64,000 bases of DNA from Desmodus rotundus (lineage: Eukaryota > Chordata > Mammalia > Chiroptera > Phyllostomidae), in the NCBI RefSeq assembly GCF_022682495.2, contig NC_071399.1, positions 3,267,342 to 3,331,341 on the forward strand, given 5' to 3'. The notes beneath the pieces are model-generated. The model was not told the DNA's origin. It ran no database searches and was given only the letters and a program-made list of their open reading frames with translations. Within the stretch, counting starts at the first letter, position 1, and each line of letters begins with the position of its first letter. This document shows positions 10,905 to 21,180 of this stretch, piece by piece. The position numbers and the translations under genes are program-made.

Positions 10905-11102
10905 GTTATCCATTGCGGCACAAGAAGCCATCCCCAAATTAAATAGTGTTAGCTTAAAACAGCAATATACTACAGTTCCGCACATTTTCATGGCTTTACT
11001 GGACTCAGACGGACAATTTTCACTTGGAACCTTACAAGCAGTCGCAGCTGGAAGGTGAGAGGGGCAGGAGTCAATGAATGCCGGACGGAAGGGATGTGCT
11101 GT
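10905..11102 (-). repeat. Ancient mammalian interspersed repeat, left part
   Basis: Contains ...CCATCCCCAAATTAAATAGTGTTAGCTTAAAACAGCAATATACTACAGTTCCGCACATTTTCATGGC..., which resembles a widespread mammalian repeat with a 'ccccaaaacttagtggcttaaaacaac' motif. I cannot assign the family. It appears to continue beyond the hAT-type element at 11305. Confidence 0.5.
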
Positions 11103-11304
11103 CAGGACGTCCAACCCACACTGTGGCCTGTGGGCCGCACACGGCCCAGGATGGCTGTGAATGCGGCCCAACCCCAAATTGTAAATTTACTTAACACACG
11201 ATGAGATTTTTTTGTGATTGTGTGTCACAATGTATTTAATGTGTGGCCCAAGACAACTCTTTTTCCAGTGTGGTCCAGAGACGCCCGAAGGGTAGCCACC
11301 CCTG
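11103..11304 (+). mobile_element. hAT-type MITE, nested in older repeat
   Basis: A 202-bp element starting CAGGACGTCCAACCCACACTGTGGCC and ending GGGTAGCCACCCCTG. The ends are imperfect inverted repeats on a CAGG...CC(A/T)ACCC theme. The interior has GAATGCGGCCCAACCCCAAATTGTAAA and GTGTGGCCCAAGACAACTC, which I recognise from a non-autonomous hAT family with GCGGCCC-rich ends. No clean 8-bp target duplication was found; the flanks share only ATGTG. It has no coding capacity. Confidence 0.65.
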
Positions 11305-11639
11305 TCATGTGAACGTGCGCTGCCCCAGCTGGTGCGGCTGCAACAGGACTGCCTAGGGGTATCTCACCCCGGGTGGCCCCTCGCAGTGGTGACTTCATCA
11401 GTCTCACTGCAGTGTGTGACTGTTATCACAGCAGGATCTTGAAAACACAGAAGGCAAATGCTTCCAATCTTCTTCAAGGCTGAGCCCAGAACAAGTGGAG
11501 CACCTTTTTTGCCACATTCTACTGCCAAAGTGCTCACAGGTAGCCCAGATTTGGGGGGGTTGAGAAACTAACTTGACCCTTGGATGGGAGGGGTGGTAAA
11601 GAGTTTGCAGCCATCTGCAATGTCACAAAGTCATCCAGT
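11305..11639 (-). repeat. Ancient mammalian interspersed repeat, right part
   Basis: TTTGCCACATTCTACTGCCAAAGTGCTCACAGGTAGCCCAGATTTGG...GGATGGGAGGGGTGGTAAAGAGTTTGCAGCCAT follows the distal part of the same repeat seen at 10905-11102, so the element between looks like an insertion. Confidence 0.5.
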
Positions 11640-11873
11640 TTAAACTTGAACTCTCCACCCTAGCATTGCTTTGTCTCCATGCCACCCACCAGCATCTGAC
11701 ACATTATTTATCTTACTTGTTGACTTTGTTTATTGACTCTTCACCAACATGTAAAGACTCTGAGGTCAAATATTTCTGGGTTTTGTTCATTTTTGGTTGT
11801 CCAATTCCTAGAAAGATATCTGACACATGATAGATGCTCAATTAATATTTGCTGGATAAATGAATTAATGAGA
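11640..11873 (+). mobile_element. L2 LINE 3' end fragment
   Basis: Typical L2 tail order: GTTTATTGACTCTTCACCAACATGTAAAGACTCTGAGG..., TTTTGTTCATTTTTGG, AATTCCTAGAAAGATATCTGACACATGATAGATGCTCAATTAATATTTGCTGGATAAATGAATTAATG. Confidence 0.75.
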
Positions 11874-14100
11874 CAATTCATCCTAACAACCAACTGGAAT
11901 AGGTCAAGAAGACTTCATTAGCCTCAAGCCTTTCACCATGTTTATCTCGCAGACAAATGTCAGAATCGTGAAAATTTTCTACTTTGGGAGCAAGACAAAG
12001 AAACCTGGGAGATGGATATTAGTTACTACACTAGTTTCTCTTTTTTCTTTTCTTTTTTTTCAGTCCCATATCTCTCCCAAAAAGTCAGCTTATTTTTCTT
12101 TCTCATAAGTGAAACTGTTTACACAGGTTTGCTAAGGAGATAATTCAAAAACGTTCCTGTAATGTCTTAATTCTGTAGAAGAAAACGCTGTGACTAGAAT
12201 ACCCATCATACCATGCCATCCATCAACATCTCTGGCAATGCTTAACTTCTACTGAACGTATTTGTCTCTCAAATTCTGCTTTGATAGTTACACCCTGCTG
12301 AGGATTATCAGTATGACTCTCCACCAAACAAAATGCAAACACACAACACTTCTACATCAAAACTATCAGAGAAAGCGTCCGCAGGAGATCCTGGCACTTC
12401 GGAACTATTGAAGTCTAAACAGAAAAAGCAGACAACACTGACAATAGAAGTAAAGATCATTGGCCTCTTAAGCAAATTAATTTTTTAAAAAGGATAATAT
12501 TTTTCTTAAATTTACTTGTCACAAACTATTTACTGGTGTTCAACACAATTTTTCATGACTTTGAAAATCATTTAAGTATCTCTCCAAAATAATGTGGTGT
12601 GCAGGATGCTTAAGCTTTGCTGTTTGCATATGTCGTTATGCTGGATACGCTGTGGATTTTTAAAAATAAAATTAGTGTTTACATCCAATGTTAAGTTTAC
12701 TCTTATAATTAAATAGATACATGAGGCTTTTAAGGGGAAGATCTGAATTCTTTATGAATACCTTACATATAATTTAACTCATTAACAAATATTATCATGA
12801 TCTGTAATTTATTATTTTGTTACTTTAAAGTAATAAAAGTGTAAGTATTTTTAAAACTCATCTTGAAAATAAGTACATTTTTAAAATTAAGTTGGTCAAA
12901 AAATAAAAAACGTATTGGCCAGTGTTGAAAACATATGACAATAAAAACTGTATCGATCACAGTTCTCTCCACAACACCTGTGAAAAAGGGCAGAGATGGG
13001 ACCGTCTGCGATCACTCTCCAAACACATGACCCAGGTCACTCAAACAGAACTGGGGTGCATTCAACATGACACTGAGGAATTTGAGGACATTCTTTAAAA
13101 TAAAAATATGTGAAAAGCTAGCAACTAAGTACCTACACAACAATTCCTAATTATGAATTAAATTTGTGAAAAAAATTAGAAAATAAAAAGTACAAATTCT
13201 CTGAAAAGAGCATGAATTACTTATAGAAAGTTTCTTTAATTTAGTTCATGAAAATTCACTATGACATCTGCAGACACAATATCTTTACACATATTGGTAG
13301 GTTTTTAGTGCAATCTCATGTTCTGAGATCTACAAATTTATTCTAAATTTTAAAAAAAATTTAAGAAAAACAGATATTAAAAATTTCTATTGCATAGTTA
13401 CTACAGTATACAACAGCTTAGTATGAGGCAAAGCTTAAAGCCATATTCTGAAACATCAAAACAATAAGACTATTTTACGGTAGATTTCTTAAAGCCAGAC
13501 ATTATTTCAAAATACATGCAGAATACGGCACAACCGTCTCCTGATAACCACCCTATGCTGCTCTACCACGAACACTAGTGGAAGTTTCAAAATGGGTATA
13601 AAACAGGTGTTTGTCACAATTAGTCACAAACGGGCACCACCACTTGGTGGTGGCCCTGAAGTCCTGGCAAGGGCATGTGACTGGTCAGTGCAGACTTGGG
13701 AACAGGCAAAATGGCAGCATTTCCATGTAGAAATGGCCCTTCTGCAAGCTCGGCCTCTTCGCAAGCCCAGAGACTTCCTAAAGCTCTCTGTAGTTTTAAA
13801 TCGACAGAATAGTGTTTTTCCTTTCTCCCCTCTGCTCTCGCTTTCCTCTCCTTGGAGGAGCTACTGTCTCTTGCTTTCTCCCTAAGGGCCGGAGAGGCAT
13901 TAGTTCAAAGTCTTATAAATCTTTTCAAATGTTGATTCTGCTTTCAAATGTGTAAGCCCGTCGTTTTGTTGCTTCTGGTACAACCTGAATGAGCACCAGG
14001 ACCACAAAATATAGATGCACTTTTTTTTATCACAGATTTTCGCTCCTGCTCAATCTGTCCCATATCCCAAACACTTCCTGTCCTTTGCTCCTTTTGACCA
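11874..14100 (-). other. GPM6A 5' intron, AT-rich unrecognised stretch
   Basis: Very AT-rich with many oligo-A and oligo-T runs around 12480-13560. No exon, RNA gene or clear repeat is seen. Confidence 0.4.
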
Positions 14101-14527
14101 TATCCCACGTGACTCCTACATGGTGGCGACTGGCAGGGGTTTAGAGAGAGGCGAGAAGATGACAGAGCAGCCTGTGGACATGTCCGGACAGGATGTGCCT
14201 GTCCGCTGTCTGTGTGCCCTGTGCCACAGGGCGTGTCTCTACGAGAGCTCAGCCCACGGGTGAAAATCTGTGTTCCGCACAAATCCCCTTATTCCACGTT
14301 ACTAATCCCCGGAATTTTACGAATGCACCCAAAGCTCATTTTCAGTTCCTGCCAGTCACCGCCGGTGGCTGTGCTGGCGGAGCAGGGATTAGAAGAATCC
14401 CCGTGGAAAACGGAAAGGCAGACCTGTGAGGTGACGCATTAGGCTCTGTAATCTGCAGGACAGACACGACCCTTGGGACAGGGCTCCTGTACTGTTGGGG
14501 TGCACGTGGTTCGATCGCAAGCGTCTG
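14101..14527. other. CpG-rich patch inside the 5' intron
   Basis: I count 23 CpG dinucleotides in about 427 bp at roughly 53% GC, giving an observed/expected ratio near 0.7-0.8. That is far above the usual depletion in mammalian intron sequence and above the rest of this window. It lies between long AT-rich blocks. It could be an intragenic promoter or enhancer protected from methylation, or a decayed CpG-rich repeat. I recognise no exon or repeat in it, and the open frames there are not family members. Confidence 0.5.
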
Positions 14528-16359
14528 GGATTAAAGACTAGGGTTTATGTATCTGTACGCACCAAGCAGTTCATAGAAAGTGTGGCTCAGGAACACAGCA
14601 GGCAAGGATGCACGCTAAGGACTTCTCTCTACCTGCTGTTCTCTTTGTGATTTGAGTCACCTGTGCCTGGGAAGGGGCAGTCAAGGTCACAGTCACAATA
14701 CCTGCCCTTCAGTTTCAACATGCTGACAACTCAACTCAATGATACTACAGAAGAGGATACTAGGGGGCAGTGACAGCACCCGCCAAATGGAGCTTACTCA
14801 TGGGAAACCTTGGAAGCGTATTTCATGATGTAGAGAAAACCAGTAATTTTTGCCTTTGGCCACAACCGGCCATTGGTGAGGTACAATGAAAAGACCTCGT
14901 GGAAAGCAGTAGCAAAACTGTCATATTCCTGCTGTCTGTCAATAACAGTGGTAATTACTTAATGTTTTCTACTGTATGAATTTTTATATTTTTTAAAAAG
15001 CAAAATCTTATTCTACAAAAAGTCCATTATGGGGCTTCATGGGGGTATACTTGGCTTTGTTATACTTAAAGCTGCTGTGTGAACTCATTAGCCTAATGAT
15101 TTTCTCAAGGCATTGAAAAGTCCTAGGCAGGCTAATCCTTAAAGACACTGCTTACTAAATAAACACATTGTTTGGAACTAAAATAGGGAAGAGAGCGTTT
15201 TGTGTTGACAATGGAAATGTTGACACTTTATGCAGCCTCAGGGCACCTATGTATGGTGGAAAGGATTCTTTTTCTTTCCCAAAGATCTGACAATGTTCAT
15301 GTTCAAACCAAACTTGGAAGAAAGAAAATATTGGAGTGAAAGACATTTAAATGATTTTAATTAATTATGTATTTCAACAGTATAATAATTTTTATGATTT
15401 TCTTTTACTTCTCCCATGTGACCCAGTTCCATGGAATAATTTATAAAATTTATTATGTATAATGTATACTATGTGAAATTTTCTCTCTACAGCTGAAATA
15501 GAAATATTTTTAAAGCCCCTACCATTGTTGGTAGGGACCACCCTGGGAGCAGAGGTTTACAGTAACTGCAGCTGTGTGCTCTCCTGGTGAGACCCTACAG
15601 GCGAAGAATCCTGGCTGCTTACAAGGATGTAGCTACCATCATTTTCCTTTCAGTAAGAAACCCCAAGACCCGAGGTATTTCACAACCAACGCTGAGTGCG
15701 GAAAATCCAGGGGAAAAACGCTGCGCAAGTGACCTTGACCATCTCATGGCGGAGGGACTGGGGCCCTACCCATGTTTGATCCCAGACCAGTGTTCAGTGA
15801 AAGTAAACTTGTTGTCTTCTGGGATTGTCTCACTCTTATTCAACATTATCAGGACTTCCACTTTAACCATATATTTGATTTGTAAACTACAAAGACATAG
15901 CTGACTGATCAGGGGTCTATCAGCTTGGAAGCTTAACACATGCTGAAGTGCCCCAGGCCAAGTCAAAAGCATACTTTTGGAGAAGTTCGGCCAGCATGCT
16001 GCATTTTTACCAAAGAGTCCCAGAATTTGAACTGGTAGACTTACTGTATTTTAATCATTTATTGCCTCAATTAAGAGGAAATATGGAATATTTATCTAAT
16101 AGACCAGTTGCTTTTAAAACTGAATAATAAGAGGGAGCTGGCCTTGTCATTTATAAAGATACACATAAGTTACTGAATGTTGAATCTGTTACTGGAAAGA
16201 TAACAGATAAAGTAACAGAAATCTGAGTCCAGATAGTGATTGATACCAATGCATTTGGGACTCTAATATTGAAAAAAACGTATTAAAAATATACCATGCT
16301 TTATACATACCATTTGTTAATGAATAATAAATACTCAGGACAATAGAATCCAGTAAGTG
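14528..16359 (-). other. GPM6A 5' intron, unrecognised stretch
   Basis: Mixed intron sequence with AT-rich parts near 15340-15500. No gene or clear repeat is recognised. Confidence 0.4.
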
Positions 16360-16922
16360 TGAGGGTCACATGAGAACAGAGAGAGACAGGCCTCGAGAGC
16401 AAATGCTCCACTCAAAGACTACTGCAGCTCTTCCTTTTCCCTGGAGCGGAGCCCAGACCCTCACAATGGCTCTCCAGACCCTGCCTGAGGGTGCCCTGCC
16501 TCCGCTCTCTGAGCTCTGTTCCTTCTTTGCTCCACCCGCATCACTCTGCCACAGATCCTCCTTGGTGCGGAGTCAGCAGCCAGCCCCCAGAGACTCTGGG
16601 CGTTGGTAGCAGCCACGCCCTCTGCCGCAGGTGCCTTCATTCCGGTGTTTGCTCGCTCTCACCTCTTCACTTCCTTCCAGCTTCTGCCCAGATTTTATCC
16701 TGACTCTGCAACCCACAGACTCTGCCCTGCCTTACCCACCTTCATGGATGGAGACTCCAGGGCCCCTTGGCCCTGCTCTGCTTCTTCTTGTTTCCACATC
16801 ACGTGGGACCTGACGTGATGCAGAATTTACCCACCTGTGTTACCTGCTGCTTCTCTGTCTCCTCCAGTGGAGGGTAAACTCACACACAGCTGATGTTCAG
16901 TTAACATTTGTTGAATGAATAT
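16360..16922 (+). mobile_element. L2 LINE 3' fragment
   Basis: The pyrimidine-rich body matches the layout of the L2 3' region and closes with AGTGGAGGGTAAACTCACACACAGCTGATGTTCAGTTAACATTTGTTGAATGAAT, the characteristic tail. The internal open frames arise from this pyrimidine-rich L2 sequence. Confidence 0.6.
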
Positions 16923-18164
16923 TATCTTTTATACATCAAAGGCTATGTTTATAATTGCCAACTAAAAACCTATAATTGAACAAGAAAAAGGACAAAAAGA
17001 AGTGCTTAAAAGATGCAGAATTTATATCCAATATCCTACATTCATGTGCATTTGGAATTAATACACTAATGTTTACCAATAAAATCTATATTCAATAAAC
17101 ATTTCTGGTGAAAATGTAAATTAAATTCAAAAAAATCAAAATCAAACCCAGGGCCATAAAGAAGCGATAACCTCAAATTAAACACCGCACCACATGGAAC
17201 AGAACCACAGAGAGGAGAACGCACGGCCACTGACCCGATTCTGGTTTTGTACTCTACCACGAGGATTTGTGCAAAACTCCTGGGAAGCAAAACTATAGCA
17301 TTATTTAGAGACTTCAACAAACTCAGCAGTAGGGTCTGTACATAAAGATTTCATTTCCCAGTTACTTCAGCTACCAATCTAATCAATCTGGCAGGTGTTT
17401 CAATAAATAGAAGTAAGTATAAGGCTTAGATATCATTCAGTCTCACTTTAATGGAACATTTTTCTCAGTAGTTTGAAAACCAAAGACACAAATCAGAATA
17501 AAAAGTCTACTTGCACTGTAGCCATAAATTTCCCCCCTTTCCTCCTGATATCTACAGAGTCTTGTATGATAAATTAATTCTGTCTTTCTGAGCATCCAAA
17601 GTCTCCACTGGATTTCCCATCGGCTTCCTAGTATCCTCAAATCCTTTTCATTTTCAAAATAAAATTGTAAAAAGCTCTCCCCTCCTCCCACAGGCCCCAG
17701 CAGCTGCAGTGTGGCCGCTGTCCTTGTCCCTCTCTTCCTCTCACAGCCGGGCCGCTTGCCTATTTGCTGCTCCTTGTCATCACCACCTTGCTCCACCAAC
17801 CACCCCCGGGCTTCCTTCTCCCTCACTACACTGACATCATTTCCCACGTGCCCCACGTTCACCCCTGTGAAGGACTCAATTCCACTCCCCACTCCTCTGA
17901 TGCTGGTTTTACTGGGCCCAGCATCCAGTGGCTATCTGGCTTCCAGGGTCCTCCCTGCCTGTCTCGCATCTCTTCTCAGCTCACTCCCTCTCTCTTCCTC
18001 TACTGGGGTGCTGCACTCTGACCTTCATCCCGCCAGCCCGTGTGTTAGGCACCGACAGTGCCCTTCACGGACCTTGCTGTGCCCTCATTGGCTCATCTTG
18101 ATCAGAATACTTTGAATATATTTTTATGCCCTTCCCCTGCTTTATAATACATTAATGATTTCTA
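16923..18164 (-). other. Intronic stretch, pyrimidine-rich in its second half
   Basis: 16923-17660 is AT-rich and unrecognised. 17670-18110 is strongly C/T-rich and may be a further L2-derived piece, but I cannot align it convincingly. The 149-codon minus and 134-codon plus frames overlap here and are a by-product of the biased composition. Confidence 0.4.
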
Positions 18165-18625
18165 TCTTAGAAGAGCTTAAAATGATCTTGACTTTTGAAT
18201 AAAGGCAAACCCTCAGCCTGGCTTTCAAAGCTTCTCATTCTCTGGCCCCTGCTTAGCTCGTGCAGCTGACATTGGACTCTGAATGCCTCTCGGACATAGA
18301 TCCTGTCCGTGCACAGCACTGCCCCCATGTCGGGAACACACACACACACACACACACTCTGCACCTTCATTTCCACCTACTTAACTTGTACACCTCTTGT
18401 GATCTCTCCACCCATGGTTACTTTATCAGACGACTTCCCCTGACCTTCCTCTCAAGGTCACTTCCCTCTAGAATGTGGCGCAAGGCACGGATTTGAGTCT
18501 GTAACGCCCCTCTGTACAAGGGGAGGGGCAGCAGGTTTTTGCTCGGTGTTGTATGTTTAGTGCCCAGCTCCAGTCCTGGCACAAATCAGACGTTCCGTAA
18601 GTATTTGTTGAATGAGCAGTTGAAG
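18165..18625 (+). mobile_element. L2 LINE 3' fragment
   Basis: Contains TTTCAAAGCTTCTCATTCTCTGGCCCCTGCTTAGCTCGTGCAGC (compare L2 '...ctacaaggccctgcatgatctggcccctgcctacc') and ends GTGCCCAGCTCCAGTCCTGGCACAAATCAGACGTTCCGTAAGTATTTGTTGAATGA. It is split by a (CA)n run. Confidence 0.75.
18336..18357. repeat. (CA)n microsatellite within L2
   Basis: Uninterrupted CA dinucleotide run of about 11 units. Confidence 0.9.
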
Positions 18626-18689
18626 CACTCTGTTGAGAGCCACTGTTAGTTATTATAACTTGTTCCTATTCTCAAGAGAGCAGCCTGAG

Positions 18690-19200
18690 TCAGTCCGTTA
18701 AAAAGTTAGATCCCATGACCCCTCTTTTGAAACCCTTCAGTGGGGCTGCAGGAGACCTAGAGCAATAGCCGATGTCCTAAGGGAGGTCAAAAGCCCTCAT
18801 ACTCATAACACCTGTTTCCTCTCTGACTTCTTTGGTAATGCCCATGCAGCTCCAGCCCCACAGGACTTGCTGCTCTTCAAACGTGACAGGAATGCCCTTG
18901 TCCTGAGGCCTTAGCACTGTCTGTTCCTTATGCCTAGAATGCTCTTCCCTCAATTATCTACATGGCTTGTTCCTCCCCCTCTGCACGTGCTATTTTTACT
19001 GTAGGGCCCATCCTCTCCTCCTACCTAAAACTCTGGTAGTCCCCCCTTCTGTTGTTTTCTATGGCAATTATTGTCTTTGAGTACGTCTCTAGCACACAAT
19101 TTAGATCCCATATTCGTGTGCTTCTAGGTTGTAAAATCCGCAAGCAAGGACTGCTGGCCTGCTGTGCCCTGGCTGTAGCCCCAGAACCAAGGACAGCTCC
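18690..19200 (+). mobile_element. L2 LINE 3' fragment
   Basis: A long, well-matched L2 3' region: TTTTGAAACCCTTCAGTGGGGC, CTTCAAACGTGACAGGAATGCCCTTGTCCTGAGGCCTTAGCACTGTCTGTTCCTTATGCCTAGAATGCTCTTCCCTCAATTATCTACATGGCTTGTTCC, then GTAAAATCCGCAAGCAAGGACTG and a CCAAGGACAGCTCCTGACACA end. It lies in tandem after the L2 at 18165-18625 as an independent copy. Confidence 0.8.
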
Positions 19201-19207
19201 TGACACA

Positions 19208-19337
19208 CAGGGGTTGGCAAAAGCAGGCTTACAGTTGTGAGTGTGCAAAGCAGAGAGTCTATTCTTGTAGTGTTATTTATTCTCGTATTAGGTATTTGCC
19301 ACACGGACGGCTGTAGAACTGCATATGCCCCCACCTG
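19208..19337 (+). mobile_element. Mariner-type MITE, copy 1
   Basis: A 130-bp non-autonomous element. Left end CAGGGGTTGGCAAAAGCAGGCTTACAG; the reverse complement of the right end is CAGGTGGGGGCATATGCAGTTCTACAG. These form imperfect terminal inverted repeats of about 27 bp. It is followed by TA and preceded by CA (a likely mutated TA), fitting TA-targeting Tc1/mariner elements. A second copy in the same orientation lies at 63360-63487. It has no transposase. Confidence 0.75.
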
Positions 19338-19596
19338 TATAGTAACGCTAATGCATATTTGTTGGTCAAATTCAAAAATCATTGCCATCAATCTCCCTTT
19401 TCTTAGTGAAGTAAGGCTACAAGTCTTAATCGATAAATGTCAGGTACATGATATTGTCACTGGGAGCTTGTCACTATACCACAGTTAATAAAATCAAATG
19501 TTTATCCGCCCTTCCTAACAATGAGAAACAGAAAATCAGAACCCTGAGGAAAGGGCTGAGGCTGTGTTTATTCACATCACGGATCAGCACATGGAC
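19338..19596 (-). other. Intronic stretch
   Basis: Unrecognised intron sequence between the MITE and the L1 tail. Confidence 0.35.
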
Positions 19597-19692
19597 ACAG
19601 TGAGGTGACTGCTGGGGGCGGGGAGGTACAAGTGGGCTGAATGGTAATGGAAAAAATACAATAAAGATTAAATTAAAAAAGAAATAAAAGAG
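19597..19692 (+). mobile_element. L1 3' UTR end, severely truncated
   Basis: Ends GGGGGCGGGGAGGTACAAGTGGGCTGAATGGTAATGGAAAAAATACAATAAAGATTAAATTAAAAAAG, the G-rich tract, AATAAA and A-rich tail of a bat-type L1. Only about 100 bp remain. Confidence 0.65.
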
Positions 19693-19712
19693 GGGGACAG
19701 ATTCTTCCTTGA

Positions 19713-19732
19713 GTGTGTGTGTATGTGTGTAT
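19713..19732. repeat. (GT)n microsatellite
   Basis: GTGTGTGTGTATGTGTGTAT, an interrupted dinucleotide run. Confidence 0.8.
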
Positions 19733-20149
19733 AATACACTTTTTTTCCTTAAGCTTACCTATATAATCTGAAATAGCGCGGGATTTTGAAGGATTTATAT
19801 TAGTTTCAGGAAATGACACATTTATATTACAGTGCTAAGACATCTTCCAGCCTGTATTTCAAAAACCTCCACAGACAAAGACAATCATTTAACACGACGA
19901 CATTCCCCTTACATAGTGAACTCAAATACTCAGTGCCTTGCAGTGGCAGATCCTAGGAGAGCTTGTTGCAGGCCCTGTGTAATACTCCTCAAAAACCTGA
20001 GGGTTAGTTATCATTCACTTGTCACTTATCTCAGAGAAATACTGGAAAATGCTAGGATTTACATTTATACAGGGGTTAGTATTTTGAAGAGATTTCCCAT
20101 TTCTTAAGCCAATTGTTTGGCAAGAATTTCCCTGTCCTTGTCTGCGTTT

Positions 20150-20250
20150 GATAGCCCGAGGAAGCTCGGCCTTGGAGAAGGGAAGTGACTTGCCTAAGGC
20201 AGGAGGACTGCGGTGGCAGCGCTGAGGCAGAGCCAGAGGTATTAGCTGTC
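20150..20250 (-). mobile_element. MIR SINE fragment
   Basis: GAGAAGGGAAGTGACTTGCCTAAGGCAGGAGGACTGCGGTGGCAGCGCTGAGGCAGAGCCAGAGG resembles the antisense MIR core ('gaggttaagtgacttgcccaaggtcacacagctagtaagtggcagagc'). Confidence 0.55.
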
Positions 20251-21024
20251 ACAGCTGTGTCAGGGACAGGCCATGAAAGGATGAGTGGAGCTGACGCGTC
20301 ACTTCCCTCTGGCCGCTGACACCCAGCAGTGACTTGGGTTTTCGCTGAATAACATCGCCTCTCTGTGGGAAAGGCTAAGAAATCAAGCCGTTTAAACAGG
20401 TCAAACTATTTTTAACAGTAAACTCAGTTATTCTTTGTTGCTGCTGTTGTGTTACCTTGTTGGAGAGAAGTAGCCCCTTATGAGAGATCTGAAGAGCTAT
20501 CACTTTCCTCCACAAAGGAGACGTTTCTCTCAAGTCATCCTGTGCTCTTGACCTCGCTCACCTGCTATCCAACTCGTTCATGTTGTTAGCCTGGAGAGAC
20601 CAGGAAAAGAATAGGATACAAAGACCCAGAGTAAAGGCAAAGCTTATACCTGCATAGTTTTAGCCTAATTGCATGTTTAAGGAGAGTGGGTGCATAGCAG
20701 AGCCCCTAATTTGCTTTACAAGGAAACCAACTATCTCTAACATGGCATTTTGATTCCAATTTGAGAATTAGTTTAATTTAAAAGATGAAAACGCCATTCA
20801 TTATAGTAGTATTAATGGCATTCCTATTTAATCCTTCATCCTAAACACTTAGAAATTCCTCTAGAGTATGTCAAGTTTGATTTTTTAGCATACTCAAAAT
20901 TTTCCAAACTGAACTTTTATCATCTTCCTGAAACTGAGTTCCATTATCCCAAGCTTGAAAAAAATACAGTGGGTTTTGATTAAATTCCCCTCCATTGTTG
21001 CTATAGTCAATCCAAAGCCAGGTT
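20251..21024 (-). other. Intronic stretch
   Basis: Unrecognised intron sequence; no exon or clear repeat. Confidence 0.4.
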
Positions 21025-21180
21025 GTCTTCTTTCTTTTCTTTTCTTTTTTCTTTTCTCTTTCTTTTTCTCCCCTCCCTCCCTCCCTCCCTCCCTCCCTTC
21101 CTTCTTTCCTTCCTTCCTTCCTTCCTTCCTTCCTTCCTTCCTTCCTTCCTTCCTCCTTTCCATTCCTTTTCCTTCCTTTC
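21025..21180. repeat. Homopyrimidine tract with (CCCT)n and (TTCC)n blocks
   Basis: About 155 bases of almost pure pyrimidine on the plus strand: TTCTTTTC units, then CTCC repeats (about 21070-21095), then about 14 TTCC units (about 21097-21153), then mixed C/T. The mirror symmetry and strand bias make it a candidate for triplex (H-DNA) formation. On the minus strand it is GA-rich, and the apparent Lys/Glu/Gly-rich frames there are the repeat being read as codons. Confidence 0.95.

Noticed and set aside
11103..11304. SPIN-type hAT element
   Set aside because: SPIN ends read like CAGTGGTTCTCAACC; this element has CAGG...CCAACCC ends with a GCGGCCC-rich interior.
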